Shown: positions 1 to 14,629, counted from the stretch's first letter. The stretch is 64,000 bases of DNA from Drosophila persimilis (GCF_003286085.1 NW_020825364.1:248001-312000), one strand, 5' to 3'. Translations and numbers: made by a program. The notes: generated by a model not told the origin, from the letters alone.

Positions 1-2600
1 CGCGAATTATGATTTTGCAAATGATGTGGAATTGCACGGAGGAGGAGGGGGGCTTGCCGGGGGGGAGGGGAAACGGTAACGAAGTCACTTGATTGCTTTA
101 TAATCGTCTAAGAAAAAAGTCTCTAAAGTTCATTCGCCACAGAGAATGCTCCTCCTGCTCCCCCTCCTGCTCCTCCTCCCCCTCCTCCTGCTGCATGCCA
201 CTTAATTGCAGTTTAAAGAGACTCTCGGCCCCGTGTCTTCGTCTCCCGATTGGCAGGGAGGCCTCCAAAAGGAAGGAGTGACCCTTGAACTATCGGTAAT
301 TAGTTTCGAGCCGAGGCACAAGACAAAATCAACAGCAAATCAACACATGCCACACCACACCAATCCTGTGGCGCTCTCCCTCTCTCTCTCTGTTTCTGCC
401 ACTGACACAGAGACCCACAGCCACAGCCACAGCCAGACACAGAGCCACAGAGCCAGAGCCAGAGCCAGTCCATGGCCTCCCAAACATTCGTCTGTCGGCT
501 GTCGTACTGTCGGAGCATTTAACCCAGTTATTATGACTGTCATTTATTACCAAGAATCGTTGCTGGCCCAGAGAGTAGGCCGAGGAGGCCGAGGAGGAGT
601 AGGCTGTGTGCCAGAGGGGGGGATCTCCTCCTTTAGTGCGGCTTCATTGGTTTTTCCTGCTCTTCTGCTGCTCCTGCTGCTCCTCTGTGTGTGTGTGGGT
701 GTCCTTTTGACCCGCATGTCGTTTATAGTCGAGCGTTCGTTGCCTCTGCCTCTGCTGCCTCTGCCTCTGCTGCCTCTGCTGCTGCTGCGGTGGCCATTTT
801 GTGGTGCTGCCCTGTTTGTCGGGCCACCCAACCATTGTTGTCCGCTGTGGAGGTCGTCACACAGCCAGAGTCAGGGGCAGGACCTCGACAACCAGCAGCA
901 TAACCATCACCATTTAGCAGCAGCAGGGAGCAAGCGGGAGGAGGCGCCACAGGAGTCGCCGGAGTCGCCAGAGTCGCAGGAGTCGCAGGAGCAGTTTTGT
1001 GTGCTGTATGCCAAATGCCACTGACAATGGCACAGTTTTGCATGCAATTGACTTTCACAGCTCGTTGCTTTTTACTGTCTGAGTGTGTGGCATGTGCGCG
1101 GGGCAGGGGCAGGAGCAGGGGCTGGAGCAGGGGCTGGAGCAGGGGCTGGAGCAAGGGCTGGAGCAGGGGCTGGAGCCAGGGGATATGGATGCCGTACGGA
1201 ATCCAATACGGGTGGATCCCATGGATATACGAATGGTGCGAATGGTGGCTCCACCCAGAGCCGGCAACTGGAAGGGGAATCCGTGGAGGCAGCCATTCGG
1301 TGGGGGGCAAAAACTTTTCTGATTAAATTCATTCGAAGCCGGAAAACTAGTTCCGACTGTTTATCCACCTGTAAAATTCTGTCTGTCCGCCTGTCTGGCT
1401 GTCTGCTGAACGCATGAATCATGCCACATACGTGGTGCACCCCTATGCATGCCACATGGCGGGGCATGGCATGGGATGTCAAGGGATCGCTCTTTATAAG
1501 CCATCATTGAACCTGAAAAATATTGCCAACATCATAAATATTTTATGCACTGTGCTGTGCCCTGCCCCTGCCCCAGCCCAGCCCCAGCCCCTGCCCCTCC
1601 GTGCCCCACTCCCCCCGGTCCATTGTTTGCATACATTTTGTCAATTTGAAAGCGAAGAGTGGAAGAGTGGAGGAGTGGAGGAGTGGAGGAGAGGGACCTG
1701 CCACAGTCTGTGGCAGTGGCAGTGGCATTGCCTATTAGGCTGCATATTAAAAAATATATGCAGAAGGAGGCATGGGCCATGAGGCATGCGGCATGAGGCC
1801 AAATAAATAACAGACCAAACGCGAAATGCGAGTACAACAAAAGAAAAGGCAACCAAAAGCTGCGATGGATGGATGGATGGATGGATGGATGCGAAAACGA
1901 ATGCGAATACAAATACGAATACGAGTGGATGAATACACTCGTACACTCGTACACTCGTACGAGCGAATGTTAACCCTTTTTTATGATTATGAATGCACGT
2001 CAGCATATTTATGTAAAAATTATGCAATTTGCTGCTGCCACAGCCACAGCCACAGCCACAGCCATTGCCCCTGCCTCTGCCACCGTGCCCCAGTGCGTGA
2101 GGGTGGAGTGGAGTGGCAAGGAAAGGGCTCTGTGGCGGGGCCCAAGAGCGACATGTATGTATGGTCGGAAATCGGCTGAGAACTTAGCCAGTCAATCAAA
2201 ATGTTGACGTTCTGCTCGTCACAGTTGTCAGTGTTTGTTTCTCCTGCGGCTGCTCCTGCTGCTGCTTCTGGAAAAGGACACAACGGCAATGGCAACGGCA
2301 GCAGCAACAGCAGAAGGAAGGAGCGCGAATTGCATCTTTCGGATGCAATTTGCAAACCAAAATGTGTATTAAAATTTATGACGAGAGTAGCGCAAGTCGC
2401 GCGGAAAGGGAAAGGGGGAAAGGCGGAGAGGGAGGGGTTGGTGGGAGCCTCAAAATGTTGCAACTATGTTATTTATGCGTAGGTTGGATTCTTGAGAAAT
2501 GCCAGCCAGATCTGGCAAGCTTTTCGGGGCCAGGGCTCTCCAAGAATATTCCCCAATCGCTTAGCTGAAGAACACAATAGATTATGGACTGATTTACCCA
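1..2600. other. repeat-rich noncoding DNA
   Basis: No gene is supported here. The sequence is a mosaic of short C/T-rich, G/A-rich and CAG/CTG-type tracts with GGAT repeats near 1864-1893 and TACACTCG repeats near 1935-1962. Several frames stay open for 60-270 codons, but only because such tracts avoid stop codons; the longest (206-1024) has no ATG at its start and translates to Ser/Leu/Pro runs. The stretch fits an intron or intergenic region of a Drosophila gene. Confidence 0.6.
1100..1182 (+). repeat. 12-bp minisatellite GGGGCTGGAGCA
   Basis: About six to seven copies of GGGGCTGGAGCA, with variants such as GGGGCAGGAGCA and AAGGCTGGAGCA-like units. The 12-bp period keeps all frames open, so the repetitive peptides predicted from it are not evidence of coding. 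Confidence 0.85.
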
Positions 2601-2603
2601 ACA

Positions 2604-2648
2604 AATATAGTATTTTATCTATCTTTTATCGTATCTTTTCAGGTAAGT
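2604..2648 (+). other. candidate recursive splice site (ratchet point)
   Basis: A pyrimidine/T-rich tract at 2609-2640 ends in TTTTCAG, which is followed at once by GTAAGT at 2643-2648. An acceptor fused to a consensus donor with no exon between them is the known motif of recursive splice sites, which divide long Drosophila introns into steps. The regenerated GTAAGT after AG is a full match to the donor consensus. If used, a + strand gene has its 5' exons left of the window and an intron extending right from here. I see no second copy of comparable quality on either strand; AG|GTGAGT at 35321-35328 is the nearest but has a weaker pyrimidine tract. Conservation and intronic RNA-seq data are not available here. 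Confidence 0.55.
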
Positions 2649-2984
2649 GGTGCCAAAAACTTTTTCCTGCCTTGAAGAAATATTTATCCTGAATTCTTAT
2701 CCAAGGACCTGTGATATTGCACAGAGGTATGCTTGCTCAATCTTTAGTAAATACTCAAAATATACTACTCGTATGATATAAGGTATGGGGTATTGGGTAA
2801 TGATGAAACAAAATCCTATTTTAAGAGAAAAAACCTATAAAAAATCTGCAACATTCATCGAAAAATGTTTCCAACCTTAAACTTGTAAAGATCCATCATA
2901 AAGGATCGCTCAAAAGGTTCGGCAGAACAAGATGAAACCACTCCAATGTTTTTCGGTCAATAATAATAGGAAAATATTAAAAAA

Positions 2985-3320
2985 TACTGAAATCATATGT
3001 AAAAACACCAGAATAATACTGAATTTATACTGAAATAGTACGACAGCAATAATAAAATAATACTGAAATAATACTTAAATCAAATATAAAAAAATACTAG
3101 AATAATACTGAAATTATACTGAAAAATAAAGAGATAATCAGGAAGCAATAATGTAAAATACTCACATCATACTGAAATAATACTGAAAAAAGTACTGATA
3201 ATGTACTGAAAAATACTGAATAGTAACACTAATAAAATCTTCCACAATTTATATGAAAAATACCTACACATAGGGAAACATACTTTAAATATACCGGAAA
3301 ATACTTAAAAAACACTGAAT
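2985..3320 (-). repeat. AT-rich degenerate repeat island 1 (AATACTGAAATAAT)
   Basis: About 25 degenerate copies of a 10-16 nt unit built on AATACTGAAA and AATAATACTG. Read on the - strand the unit is TTTCAGTATTATT, the same family as the islands at 16620-17290 and 19706-19885 on the + strand. There is no ORF and no terminal repeat. It is either a decayed AT-rich tandem repeat or a microsatellite-derived tract. Confidence 0.65.
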
Positions 3321-6300
3321 AATACTCTTGTATCACCATCATGTGCCAGATAGTATAATATTATGTTTATTCGTCGCCACCAATTAGTGCCCGCAAAAGA
3401 GAAACCTTCCCCCCCCCCCCCCGCAACCCCACAATCCCGCCCCCTTTGAGCCATTAAAAACTTTCTTCTGGTCATATTCCATCGATCCATCCATCCATCG
3501 ATCGATCGATCCATCTCTGGCTGGATCGGATAAATCACCTGATTTACATCTATTTTACATATATTCCATTACCGCAAGAAATTCCAAAACCAAATCCAAA
3601 TCCAAATCCGAATCCGAAGAGGAGGCAAGGCGAGGGCACAGGGGAGAAGGCAGTGGCAGTGGCATGGGCATGGGCATGGACATTCGGGAATCAATTGCAT
3701 TATTCTGTGCCCTCCATATAGGGCACTGATCATACGAACCAACGAACGAACGAACCTTTCCTGCAGGAGAACGTCAAAAATTAGCATTGGCCAAAGCGAA
3801 ACGAAGACGAGACGAGGGGACTCCAGCTGCAGCTGCCACTGTGCCACAGAGCGGCAGTGCCACAGTGCCCCGCAGACGGACATCGCAACGAGTTGTCATG
3901 TGAAATTTTTGAATGCATTCGCGTTGTGACGCCGCGCGATTCCAGCGATCATCATCGATGCGATTACCATCGTTACCACTCTCCGCCAGGCCCCTCCCCC
4001 TCCGCGCACCCAGAGAGGAGGATATATATGTTGCATGTGGCATAAGCGCATCCATCGATGCGATTACCAGCAGCACTCTTCCCAGAGTGCCCCACAGAGC
4101 GGCAGCGGTAGAGAGGAGGCGGATAAACGAATTTGTATTGAAATTCATGTCTCTGTTAGCGAAAAATGCTGCCTGCTGCCTGCCTGCTGCCTGCCTGCTG
4201 CCTGCCTGTCGCTGTCGACATTGTTGCGCGATGATTGGCTTAACTTTCACCGTTCATTCGTCCATTCGTCCATTCGTTCCACTGGCAAAATGTCGCGCAC
4301 AGGCAAAGCTCCATGTTGCATGTCCCCATGGCAGTGGTAGTCGTGATGCGATACCCCACCGTCCACTGCCACCGCCACTGCCACCGGCACTGCCACTGCC
4401 ACTGCCCCTGCAACATCCATCAGGGCCAAAAAGCAAATTGTTAACTTATTTGTAAATTTCATTGTTCGCTCTGTCTGTTGTCCATCGTCCCGTCGTCCCG
4501 TCGTCCCGTCGCCTGTCGCCGGGTCCTGCCTCATGGCCCTCGCCATCCTTTCAACCGTATTTTGCTCGTTTGTTCAGTTGATTTTCTGTATGTTTTATGC
4601 TTTTTTTCTTTCTTTCGGTATTTCATATGCGGATGCACTGCGGATTTTCCCATTCCAGCCCAGCCCAGCCGTGGGGCATGGCACACAAATCCTTTTGCCA
4701 AATTGTTTATGCATCATACATACAAAAAACGCCAACGCATTCACAGTCCCCCAGCCCCCTTCCCCCATCCCCCATCCCCCACTCAGATCCCCAATGTTTC
4801 GAATTAAATTAAATTTCACATATTTTGTGGGGCAGGACTTTAGTTTTTTTATAGATTCCAGAACGCAAATGGGATTCCACGAATAAGCATGCGAATGCGA
4901 GGGGTGAAGGCTTTTAAGAGGATTACGCAAAAGATTAACAGGATTCGCGGCTTATAAAACGGCATTCATCCGAAGAGGAGAACTCCTCCTGAAGGTTCCT
5001 TAATGCCATGGTTCCATCCTTTCCATCCTATAGATCGTTTTGGGGAGAGTTTCGAGAGGTGTTGTGTGAGGATTCCTGTCGGATGTGGGGGACAAAATGG
5101 TTGAAAAATCAAAGAGTTTCAAAAGGAAGGGAAATTCTGACTGGATTGGGATATTTCTGAGGGAGACAAGAGCTTGAATTTTGTAGAACTCGGGAAATAG
5201 TTTACGAAGAAAAAAGCGTTCCAAATGCCACACACTCTTCGTGGATTCTGTATCCCAAATGGAACGAAAGAATGGCTTTTATGACGGATTTAAACTGAAT
5301 TTCAGAGGTGAAATAAGTTCGATAAACTATTCGGCTATATTTTGAGATGAAAAAGGAATCTAGACCTTGAAAGTAGAGCCTACAAACCGCACAAAGGTCG
5401 ATTCGTAATGGGTTTCTTTTCTAGAAATGTATTTGCCTTGAGTTTTCTTCTTTTAGGCAAAGATTTGGATGTTTTTCCTGTGCCAGTAATTGATTTATGC
5501 TTCCTCCAGTGGCCCTCCCTGCCCCCTCCCTGCCCCCTCACTGCCCTTCCTGCCCGTCCTGCCACATGCTTATGCTTTCATTTGTGAGCCAACAAAATCC
5601 TTTCGTGCACAGATTTTGTGCCGCTTCTGGGTTCTCTCTCTCTCTCGTTTTTTGTGGCAGCGCAGGATCCCTGTATGCAAATTTATTGGCATTCACTCGA
5701 TGCCACCCCCAAAAGAGGGGCCGCATTTGTGGCACTCCTGCATTTGCATTTCCATTTGCACTGATGTGAATATGAGAGGTGGATGGGGCACGAGGCACGA
5801 GGCACGAGGCACGGGGCCTTACGGAGGTTTTGCTCACGGGAAAACTTCAATCAGGAAAAGCCCTGCGCTGTGAACAGCCGCCCCTAGAGACAGACTTCCT
5901 TAAAGTTTTCCCACTTCCCGGTTCATGTGTCTGTGTGTGTGTGTGTGTAAGTGGGGGCTATCACCATGTGCCCCCGATAGGGGCAAGCACTTAAGGCAAT
6001 TATCATGGCCATATTTGGCCCTCGCTCTGGCCCTGTCTCTGGCTCTGGCTCTGGCCCTGTCTCTGTCTCTCTGCACTGCCAAAAATGAACTGAAAGTTAA
6101 TTTCATTTATCTTATCCCCCGGTTCCCCCCCTCCCCCCCATCACTGGTTTCCCCTCCCTTTGGCCCTTGGGGTCATGGAGCAAAATAATGCATATTGTGC
6201 TGCTGCCACGCCAGAGGGGCAGGCAGAAGGGAGCAGGGAACAGCTGCTCTTGATAAAACTTGTGAAATGTAGGAGGAAGCCACTGCCACCGTGCCACATG

Positions 6301-9300
6301 TGTGAGTGGAGCTGGGAGCTGGGAGCATGCAGCCTGGAGTGGCGTGTGTGGAGAGTGCCTCAATTTGCGTCTGGCGTCTTGGGCAGCACTTCTGCTGCCT
6401 GCTGCCTGCTGCCTGGGAGCTGCCTTCACTATCTGCTGCATGCCACTGCCAGAAAAGGGTTCTCCCCACCCCCAAGAAGGGTACCACAAGGGTATTCTGA
6501 TTCTCCCCAGGAGCTTGTCCAACACCGGAAGTAGTCCTTGTATTCGGAGGGTAATGATCCAATCGGTGCCAATTCCAGGGACATCTCCAGCGACAGGAAT
6601 AAACCCCCTCGAAGTGCCACAAAATGGGGAATACCAGCTAAAAATTCCATTAATTTATGATGCAGATATCAGAGAGAGATCTTTTACCCTGTAATTCCCA
6701 CTTGGTATTCCAGGGTATCTCTGACTTCGTTCACCCCCCACCCAACAAAGAAAAAACCCTCAATATTCCATACAATTTTCTGTTCTTTTTTTTCTTCCCT
6801 GTTGAGGTTTTTCGGCGGGAATGAAATTTGCGTTGTATGTAAAAATGTTATCGCGTTTGCTGCGACGCTTGTCGGAAAATATTCGACATATCCCCACCCC
6901 CCTTTGCCACCCCGCTCTGCCGCACTCTGCCTAGAGACGGAGGAGAGGAGGAGGCAGGCAGCCACTCAATGGCCCCGTAATTGGGGCAACGTTCCACTGT
7001 GGCAACTGTAATTGTTTTGCTGTTGAATATTCCCGCTCAACCCTCTTGGCCTCCTTAATGGGTGGGGAACGTGGTTGGGGGGGGGGGGGGTGTAACAATA
7101 ATTTTCCACTCTTTTGTTGAACATGGTCGAAAAACATTTGGTGCCTTGCATGTTGATTTTTCCGGCGAGGGGGGGGGGGGAGGGGTGGTGAAATATCAAC
7201 ACAATGCTTGACCCTTCCCCACCCCTCCCCTCCATCACTCAGCGGGCACACACTTTGCACTGATTGTTGTTTGGTCAGTGGATCGCTCTCCCTCTCTCTC
7301 TCCCTCACTCTCTCTCTCTCTCTCTTGCCGTGTGTATCTGTATCTCTCGAATGCCGAATAGAGATACCATCTATCCATCCATCCAGGCACCTGTTTTAAT
7401 AACTCAATTTTTATGGGCTCCAATTGGGACTCCTTTCTATCCTTTTGGCCGATGCCCGATGCCCGATGTTCGATGATTAATGCGAATTTCCATTTTCCCA
7501 ACGAGGAGTGGCGAGGGGGGCGGGGGAGGGAATCCGCGAGAGCGCCCATTCGTTGCCCCCCGAAAGAAATTCATTTCATAATTCATCTGTAAAATCTGGG
7601 ATTCTCTGGGACGGCGACTAAGACTCTGAGACACTCAGACTCTGAGATGTGGCATAAAAATGTCCATAAAAACGTTTTATTACCATTTGCACAATCCATA
7701 TCCTCATTCCCATAGACATTGGCCATTGCCATTGCCATTGCCATTCCCCGTCTGAGGTGCTCTCTCTCTCTCTCCCTGTCTCTGTCTCTGTCTCTGATTT
7801 GCTTATTAACGTGGCTCGAGTGTGTCATAAATCTCAGACAGAAATGTGTGCCTCTTGTTTCAATTTCCTTGCAAGATAAAAGAGATTTTCATGCCCCCAA
7901 AAAAAGGGAACACAAGAGGAGTGCGTATACGCAATCATCCAGGGGATGCCAACGGAATGGTGATGGCCATGCAACAGATACATGCAACAGATGCAGACAC
8001 ACACACACACTCGCAAATCTCCGGGCAGATACGTCTCCCAGAGGTGCAGTTCTGCTCATCTCGAATGCAGAAAGGCAGAAACGAATGCATATCCATGGGC
8101 CATAATTCATTCAAACGATCGATCGATGACAATCGTTTGAGGGGACAGCGCAAAAGCCAGAGGAGCCAGAGGATTCGCCCCAGGAATGGGAATCCCAGAA
8201 TCGAGAACGGAGAATCTCCAAAGCCAAAAGATCAATCGATGGGGCGATGGGGGAGAGCGGAGCGGCACAAATGTGCGATTGGGGATCAATCCACACACAG
8301 AACAGCAGAGCAGCAGAGGATCTCTCTCTCTCTCTCTCCCCCTCTTTCCGTCTCTCTCTCGCTCTGCCGTTTGTGGGGCCATAAATTTGTGGCTGAATTT
8401 TTGTGTAATTTCTATTTTACAACCAGAGGCGGCGCAGAGTCGCATGCGAGTGATTCATGCGAGTATTCATTCATACGAGTATTCGTGAATAAAGTGGCAT
8501 TCCATCTGCCTGCCATTCGTATCCATCAGATACGGCAATCCGTTCGATGCCCATCAAATGCTGCTTTTGCTGCGGCAGAAATCTAGAAAATATTTACAAC
8601 GTACAACGCGTCGTATGAGCGATGTTTATTTAATGGACGGCAGGCGGGCGGGCAGGCGGGCAGGCGGGGCAGCCTTCTGCTGCATTTGCATTTTTCGGTG
8701 GCAGAGAGGGGCCGCCGCGGCCGTTAGATTTTACATTTTCCCCATTTTCCAGCCATATGTTGATGCATATATAATGCATATTCCCCCCCTGCCATCCCCC
8801 CTGCCCCCCTGCCAGCCCCCCACTGCTGTTGCCATTTGAGTGATTCGCTGTGGGCGTGGCCTTGCCTCTCGGACTCTCGAAATTTATGCATTTTTCAATG
8901 CCATTACTCAGCTGTTGTTCCCGCGGCAGTTTCTGCTGCCTCGACCCACGAATACACAGATCTAGCGGGTCTATCCCGTAGATCGATCGATCTATCCGAT
9001 CGATTCTCCCTCTTAAATGCTACCAAATTTATTTCGAAAATTATGTCTATGGTCTCGGGGACCGCCATGTTTGACCGCCTTTTTATTGGCTTTTATGAGC
9101 ACAAATTATTTATTATTTGCCGCTTAATTTGCTTCCGAACTACGGACTCTGCGAACCGCTTCGAGCGCTTTTCCATGCCACAGTCGGTGGCGGCGGCGGC
9201 TGCACGGAGGCCACTTGGCTCTCGATTGTTCGGTTTTCGGTTCTCGATTTTCGCTTTCGTTTGCATGCAACAGGCACTGCCATTGGGGCGCCTCTACCTC

Positions 9301-10310
9301 TCTACTACCAGGTGGTAATTGCCCCCAAATCGTGTCTAATTACAGCTGCTGCTGCTGCTGCAAGGGGCCACATACTGAACGAATACGAATACAATTAGGA
9401 GTGCGAGTGCGAGTACAGTGCCTGCAAATATGTGGGTGTTTCTCATTCTTTGAACCCATAAAATGCCTCACAGGAAAGGGGTCTAGATCGCCTTTTTCTT
9501 ATCCATAAGTCGGGAAAGGGAACGATATTCAGGGAGCATTCGTTGCCTTGGAAAGTGCCTGAAGAAGCCCTCTGCCTTCTGTGGAAAACTCAATATTTTC
9601 AGTGGAGGCCAAAGGCCAAAGGGTTGGGGGGGATTCCCCAAAATACTACCACACCGTCCGCCAGGAGTATCCCATCTGCCATTCATGGGATTTCCATTTC
9701 TTTCCTCTTCGTTTTCTCCGGACAAAAATTAAATTTCCGATTTCCCCAAAGACTGTGGCGCCTCGGGGGCACAGGCGGGCGGTGGGGCATTCAAATAACT
9801 ATTGCACTGAATGTGTAGACCATTGGTAGGCACTGTACTCTACTCTCTGTCTGTCTGTCTGGCTGTCTGTCGTTTCTGCCTCGTTTTGCAGCAGTTCTTC
9901 GACAACAAACAAGATTTCTTGGCCGTTTTGTTCCGTTTTGCCACAGATCGAAAGCAAAAATTCAATAAAATTGCAACGTTTTTTGTTGTTTTCGTTGTTT
10001 TTGTTGTTTTTGTGTTTTTGAGGCGCTTCCGGGCTTTTTGTTGCTGCCTTTTGTTGCATGCCTCTCCGGCTGTATGAGTGCTGTGTGCCACCAACTGTGG
10101 CAGTTGGCATTTTTATTGTTGTTCCTGTTGTTGTTGTTGTTGTGGGATAGCCTTGTGATTTTTTCGGTTTCGTTTTCGCTTTTTTTCGAGAGATTTGCGC
10201 CGCTTTGTCGGCCATGATAAATACACAAACAATTTTCAGGTTTCGTCTGCGGAGATCTTTGGAGCCGCAGGACACAGAAATACCAGATACCCAGATACCC
10301 AGAGAGGCCA

Positions 10311-10341
<31 letters not shown>

Positions 10342-13062
10342 CGGAGAGAGAGAGAGAGACGGAGAGAGCCTTGGCCATATTGCCGTTGAGTCAACACCGC
10401 GGTGGCAGCCGCCGCTTGCAACCAGTGGCTTCGTTCATTGGCACTCTGCCTGCATCCCCGTGGAAATATTTCATGTTAGAAGCAAACAGCTTTGACAGTA
10501 AACAGAAGGCAAAAGGGACCACACCTTGGCTTCTTTGGGGCTCGGCTCCCCCCGCCGCAGCCCTCCTCCCGGGGCCCCGGCGACAATTCATCAAACAGCA
10601 AGACAGAAAATGAGCAACGGGGGTCGCTCGTTGACACTGACATACAGGTTGCCGCGTCGCCAACGTCGCCAACGTCGTCCAACCATCTCTCATCCCATCT
10701 TCGGGTCCAACTGCTGCTCCTGGCCCCACCTGCCCCCCACCTGCCGCTCCTTCTCTCCTACTGAGTGATGACAGCGACAATGGCTGAAAACCGAAAGCCC
10801 CGAGACGGTGCGATCAAAACTTCCTGGAAATTAATTAAAGATCTAACTGCTGGATGGACACTTGGAGAAATTCGAGTAGAGTTTGCATTGCCAGCCTGGG
10901 ATTTTTCAGGATTTTCGAACGAGATTTAATGACTCCTCCTGGAAGGAGCACAAATTTGACTTGTTTTCGTTGGAAAAAGGTGCTAGAAAACTTCAAGTGC
11001 CATTCGACTGGGGATTTGGATTAGTTTTCGGTTAGATTTGTGTTGATTTCCATTCGAAAAACCATCTTGCAACAGGAAATGGATGATTTCTTCAGATTTT
11101 CTCCCCCAAGGAACATCTTTTGAGTTGCATTTGAAGGAGAAGGGGTTCTATGCCTCTTGCAGCTCTTTTCTCTATGTGTGTTTCTCTCTGTGTGTCTCTG
11201 TGCCCCCCGCTCCTCGTGGCATCAGTGTCCATGGCGGCTCTAACGAAGAGGCCAGGGTCTTGTGGTCTGGTCTTGTGGTCTGGTCTGCTCAATAATTATC
11301 GACGCTTATCAAAGACACCGTTACAGATGCTCGCACATGGAAACAGAGGAGGAGGAGGCGGTAGACTGGGGGCACTAGGCACTAGGCAGTGGCCGTAGAC
11401 TATGGCTGGGGCCAAAGTCAACAGCCAACAGCCAACAGGCCACCAAGTATGGTCACTGGACACTGGACACTCCACTGGACGGTGGTGGGACATGTGGCAT
11501 GGACTCTGGAATGCAGTGACTGGGAGACGCTTGCTGGATGCTAGATGCTGCTCCTGGAAGAGGCTTCAGCTATGGCTTTGGCGGCTGCTGCTGCCGTTGC
11601 CGCTGTTGCATCTCTCCCCCCTCCCGAAGCCTTTGTTCATTTCGGTGCGGTGCAATTAATATTCAACGCCGTTGGCTGATCATAATTTACGTGCTGAGTT
11701 TACGATGCGACTCCGACTGCCGCCTGCTGCCTGCCGCCTGCCGCCTGCTGCCTGTTGCTGCCTCGTACTCCCGGTGGGGGCTGGGGGGCTGGGGCGCTGG
11801 GAGAGGAGGCGTTGCCACCGCCTGCCAAAAGGGGGGCGTTCACATCCATGCAAGAAGCAGGAGAAGGCTAGAGAAATAGCTCGACAAAAGGGCATACACG
11901 TGTGCCTCCTGCCTCCTGCCGCCCGCCGCCCGCCGCCTGCCGCCTGACGACAATCGTCGATGCCACATGCGCTCACGTTCACCCTTGCCACAATGCCCCG
12001 AGGGCCTCAAACATTTTGGCCCTGCTGTGGAATTAATTTCCCGACTATTTACCCATATATCAAATTTTGTTGAACTCCCCGACCCCTCGGGGGCGGTGGC
12101 AGGGGCGGGGGGCGAGGAGAGTCAATAAAAGTCATTCGATTGGTCATTCGATTCGACTGCAGTCGGATATTGAATGGAATTGAATGGACTTTTCGGTAAT
12201 TGACAAACATTTTGGCAAGACAATAACTCCTCCAACACGGCTAATTGAGAGAGAGTGGGAGAGAGAGAGAGAGAGAGAGGGAGAGAGAGGGAGAATGGGA
12301 GCTCTATGGATTGCTTGGAGATGCAATTGGGTTCACGGGCTCAGGGGAAAGCCAGCGGGAGGGGATTTGTATCTCCATCTGCAAAATCCCTCCAGCTGCA
12401 TCCCAGGGAAGCCATCGAGAAGGTTCCTCTATCCATCAGGGCCTCAGAAGCAGCCATCGATGAGGAAGAAACCTTCCAGAAGTTCTCCTCTCTCCATCTG
12501 CTTCTGCATCGCCATGGGTTTCGATGGATTGGGTTCTCCTCTCTCTCTCTCTGGGTCTCTCGGTCTCCCTGGCCCCATCTGCACCTCTCAGGGAAGCCCA
12601 CCCATCGTCAAGATATCCGTCAGATGTTGTTGGCCCATTTATGAGGACACCGAAATAAGGTTAAGAGTGACACCCAAGAGACCTACATACGCGGCGAGAG
12701 TGGATGCGGAATATCTGAATCTCGAGACTGATTTGCATTTCGTCGGCCTAACGACTTGAGGCTGCCTGCCACAGATACAGATACAGATACAGAGGCAGAG
12801 ACAGAGCTCCTCGGTCTGTTGCAGGGCATGGCTTATAGGACAGTCATTCAGTCAGTCTGTCTGTCTGTCTGGCAGTTGGATTTCACATGGATTTATGCAA
12901 GCCATTCGCACCGCCCTGCCATTTCATTTTTGGTTTTTGGTTTTGGTTTCTGCTTCGAGCCTCCTCCCGACTGCAGTCCGACTTCGACTGCTGTTGCGGC
13001 TATCAAAAAATGATCGTTTGGGGGGCCTCGGATCTGGGTCTTTGGGGAGCCAGAGAGGCAGA

Positions 13063-13097
<35 letters not shown>

Positions 13098-14591
13098 GAG
13101 AGTCATTAAAATATATGACACCCACAGATCCGCAGATCCGCAGATGTATCTCTGGCTCTCCCTCTCACCTGTTCTCTCTCGCTCTCTCTGTCTAATTAGA
13201 CACACGTGCCTTCCCTTTCCCTTACCTTTCCCTTCCCCTTCCCCTTCCCTGGCTGGGCTGTGTCCCTTCCCTGGCTGAGGTTTCGTCGGGGCTGCTGCTG
13301 CTGCTTTCTTCGTGTGGGGTCCAATTAATTTTTTGAGGATAGAGCAATCAACAAGTTTTCTTCGGTTTCGGCGCTCAAAAGTGGTTCCTCCACGATTCCG
13401 CGGGTCCGTTCCGTGGCGTCGCTGCCTTTATGGCTGTTGTTCAACATGTTGCAGGTCAATTTGTTGTCCTCTCCACAACAGACAAAGGCAGAGAGACAAA
13501 GAGAGACAGAGAGAGAGAAACAAGATGTTTAGAGTATTTCGACTAGAAAATGCCCCCTAAAATGGGTAAAATGATGGGAATGAATGTTGCAGGAGATTTC
13601 TGTTTGGTTTTCTGGTTCTTAAGAACGTTCTACATAATCTTATGAAATATATTGGTATTTGGGGTCTTTGAGGCAGTGGATGGATCTGCGATGATCATTG
13701 GTACCCCACAGGTACCCTGTAAACCAAAGACACGACACCCTGTGTGACGTCAGGGTTCGTCATTCGATGCGTGTGGTCTTCCGATTAGAAGAGTGCCCTC
13801 TCCCTCTCTCTCTCTCTCTGCCTTTCGTTGCTCAATTAGTAGTGGAGCTCCCCCGCTCTCCCTCTCTCTCATTGTTGCTTGTGTAATCATAATCATTAAT
13901 TAGTTAGTCGCCCGCCCCGTGCCCCTTCGCATTGACACTTTTTCCCCGTTTTTCGTACAGGCAATTTTCCTTTTTTGGGGCTGCTGCTGCTGTTTTCCTT
14001 ATTTGCAGTTTTCACAATTGCATTTCACACACACACACAGTTCGTTGGAGTTTTCTTTAATTAATTCTGATGCCACATGCCACAAACACACACACACACA
14101 CCAGCACCCGCGCCGTGTGCCACTTGGCCTCCTGCCACGCTTTTGTTAGCCCAAATTTCGAGTTGAGCTAATTAGGAAAGTGTGCCTAGAGTGTCGCGCC
14201 ACAGTTTGTGGCATGCCACGTAGTGCTGCTGCAAATGCAAATTGGCCAAGACAGAGCGCAAGGATTTTGGCCAACATTTCGGAGCAGGGCCTGGGCCACG
14301 GCTGGGCTTGATAATGATGTTAACCGCATGTCAATGGCTTAACTAATGGTTAAAATTAGCTGCGAATGCAATGCTGCCATAAAATGAACTCTATTTTTTT
14401 TGCAGCTCGGCTTACAAGGGCTCTCCACATCCCTCCAGTCCTCCAGTCCTCCATCCCTCCAGTCCTCCATCTGATGCACAGATCCGACTGTCAACTCGCG
14501 TTTCGTATCTCGTGAAATGGAAACAACGCGCCGCCGGATGCGCGAGTGTGTTAGATTTTTCAATGCAAGTGCAATGAGAACGTAAATGTTG

Positions 14592-14629
<38 letters not shown>

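Noticed and set aside
206-1024. 272-codon open frame on the + strand
   Set aside because: No ATG at its start; Ser-Leu, Ser-His and Leu-Pro runs come from CT, CAGCCA and CTGCCT tracts.
7846-8586. 246-codon open frame on the + strand
   Set aside because: Composition follows local CA, GA and CT repeats; no motif, no promoter, no splice context.
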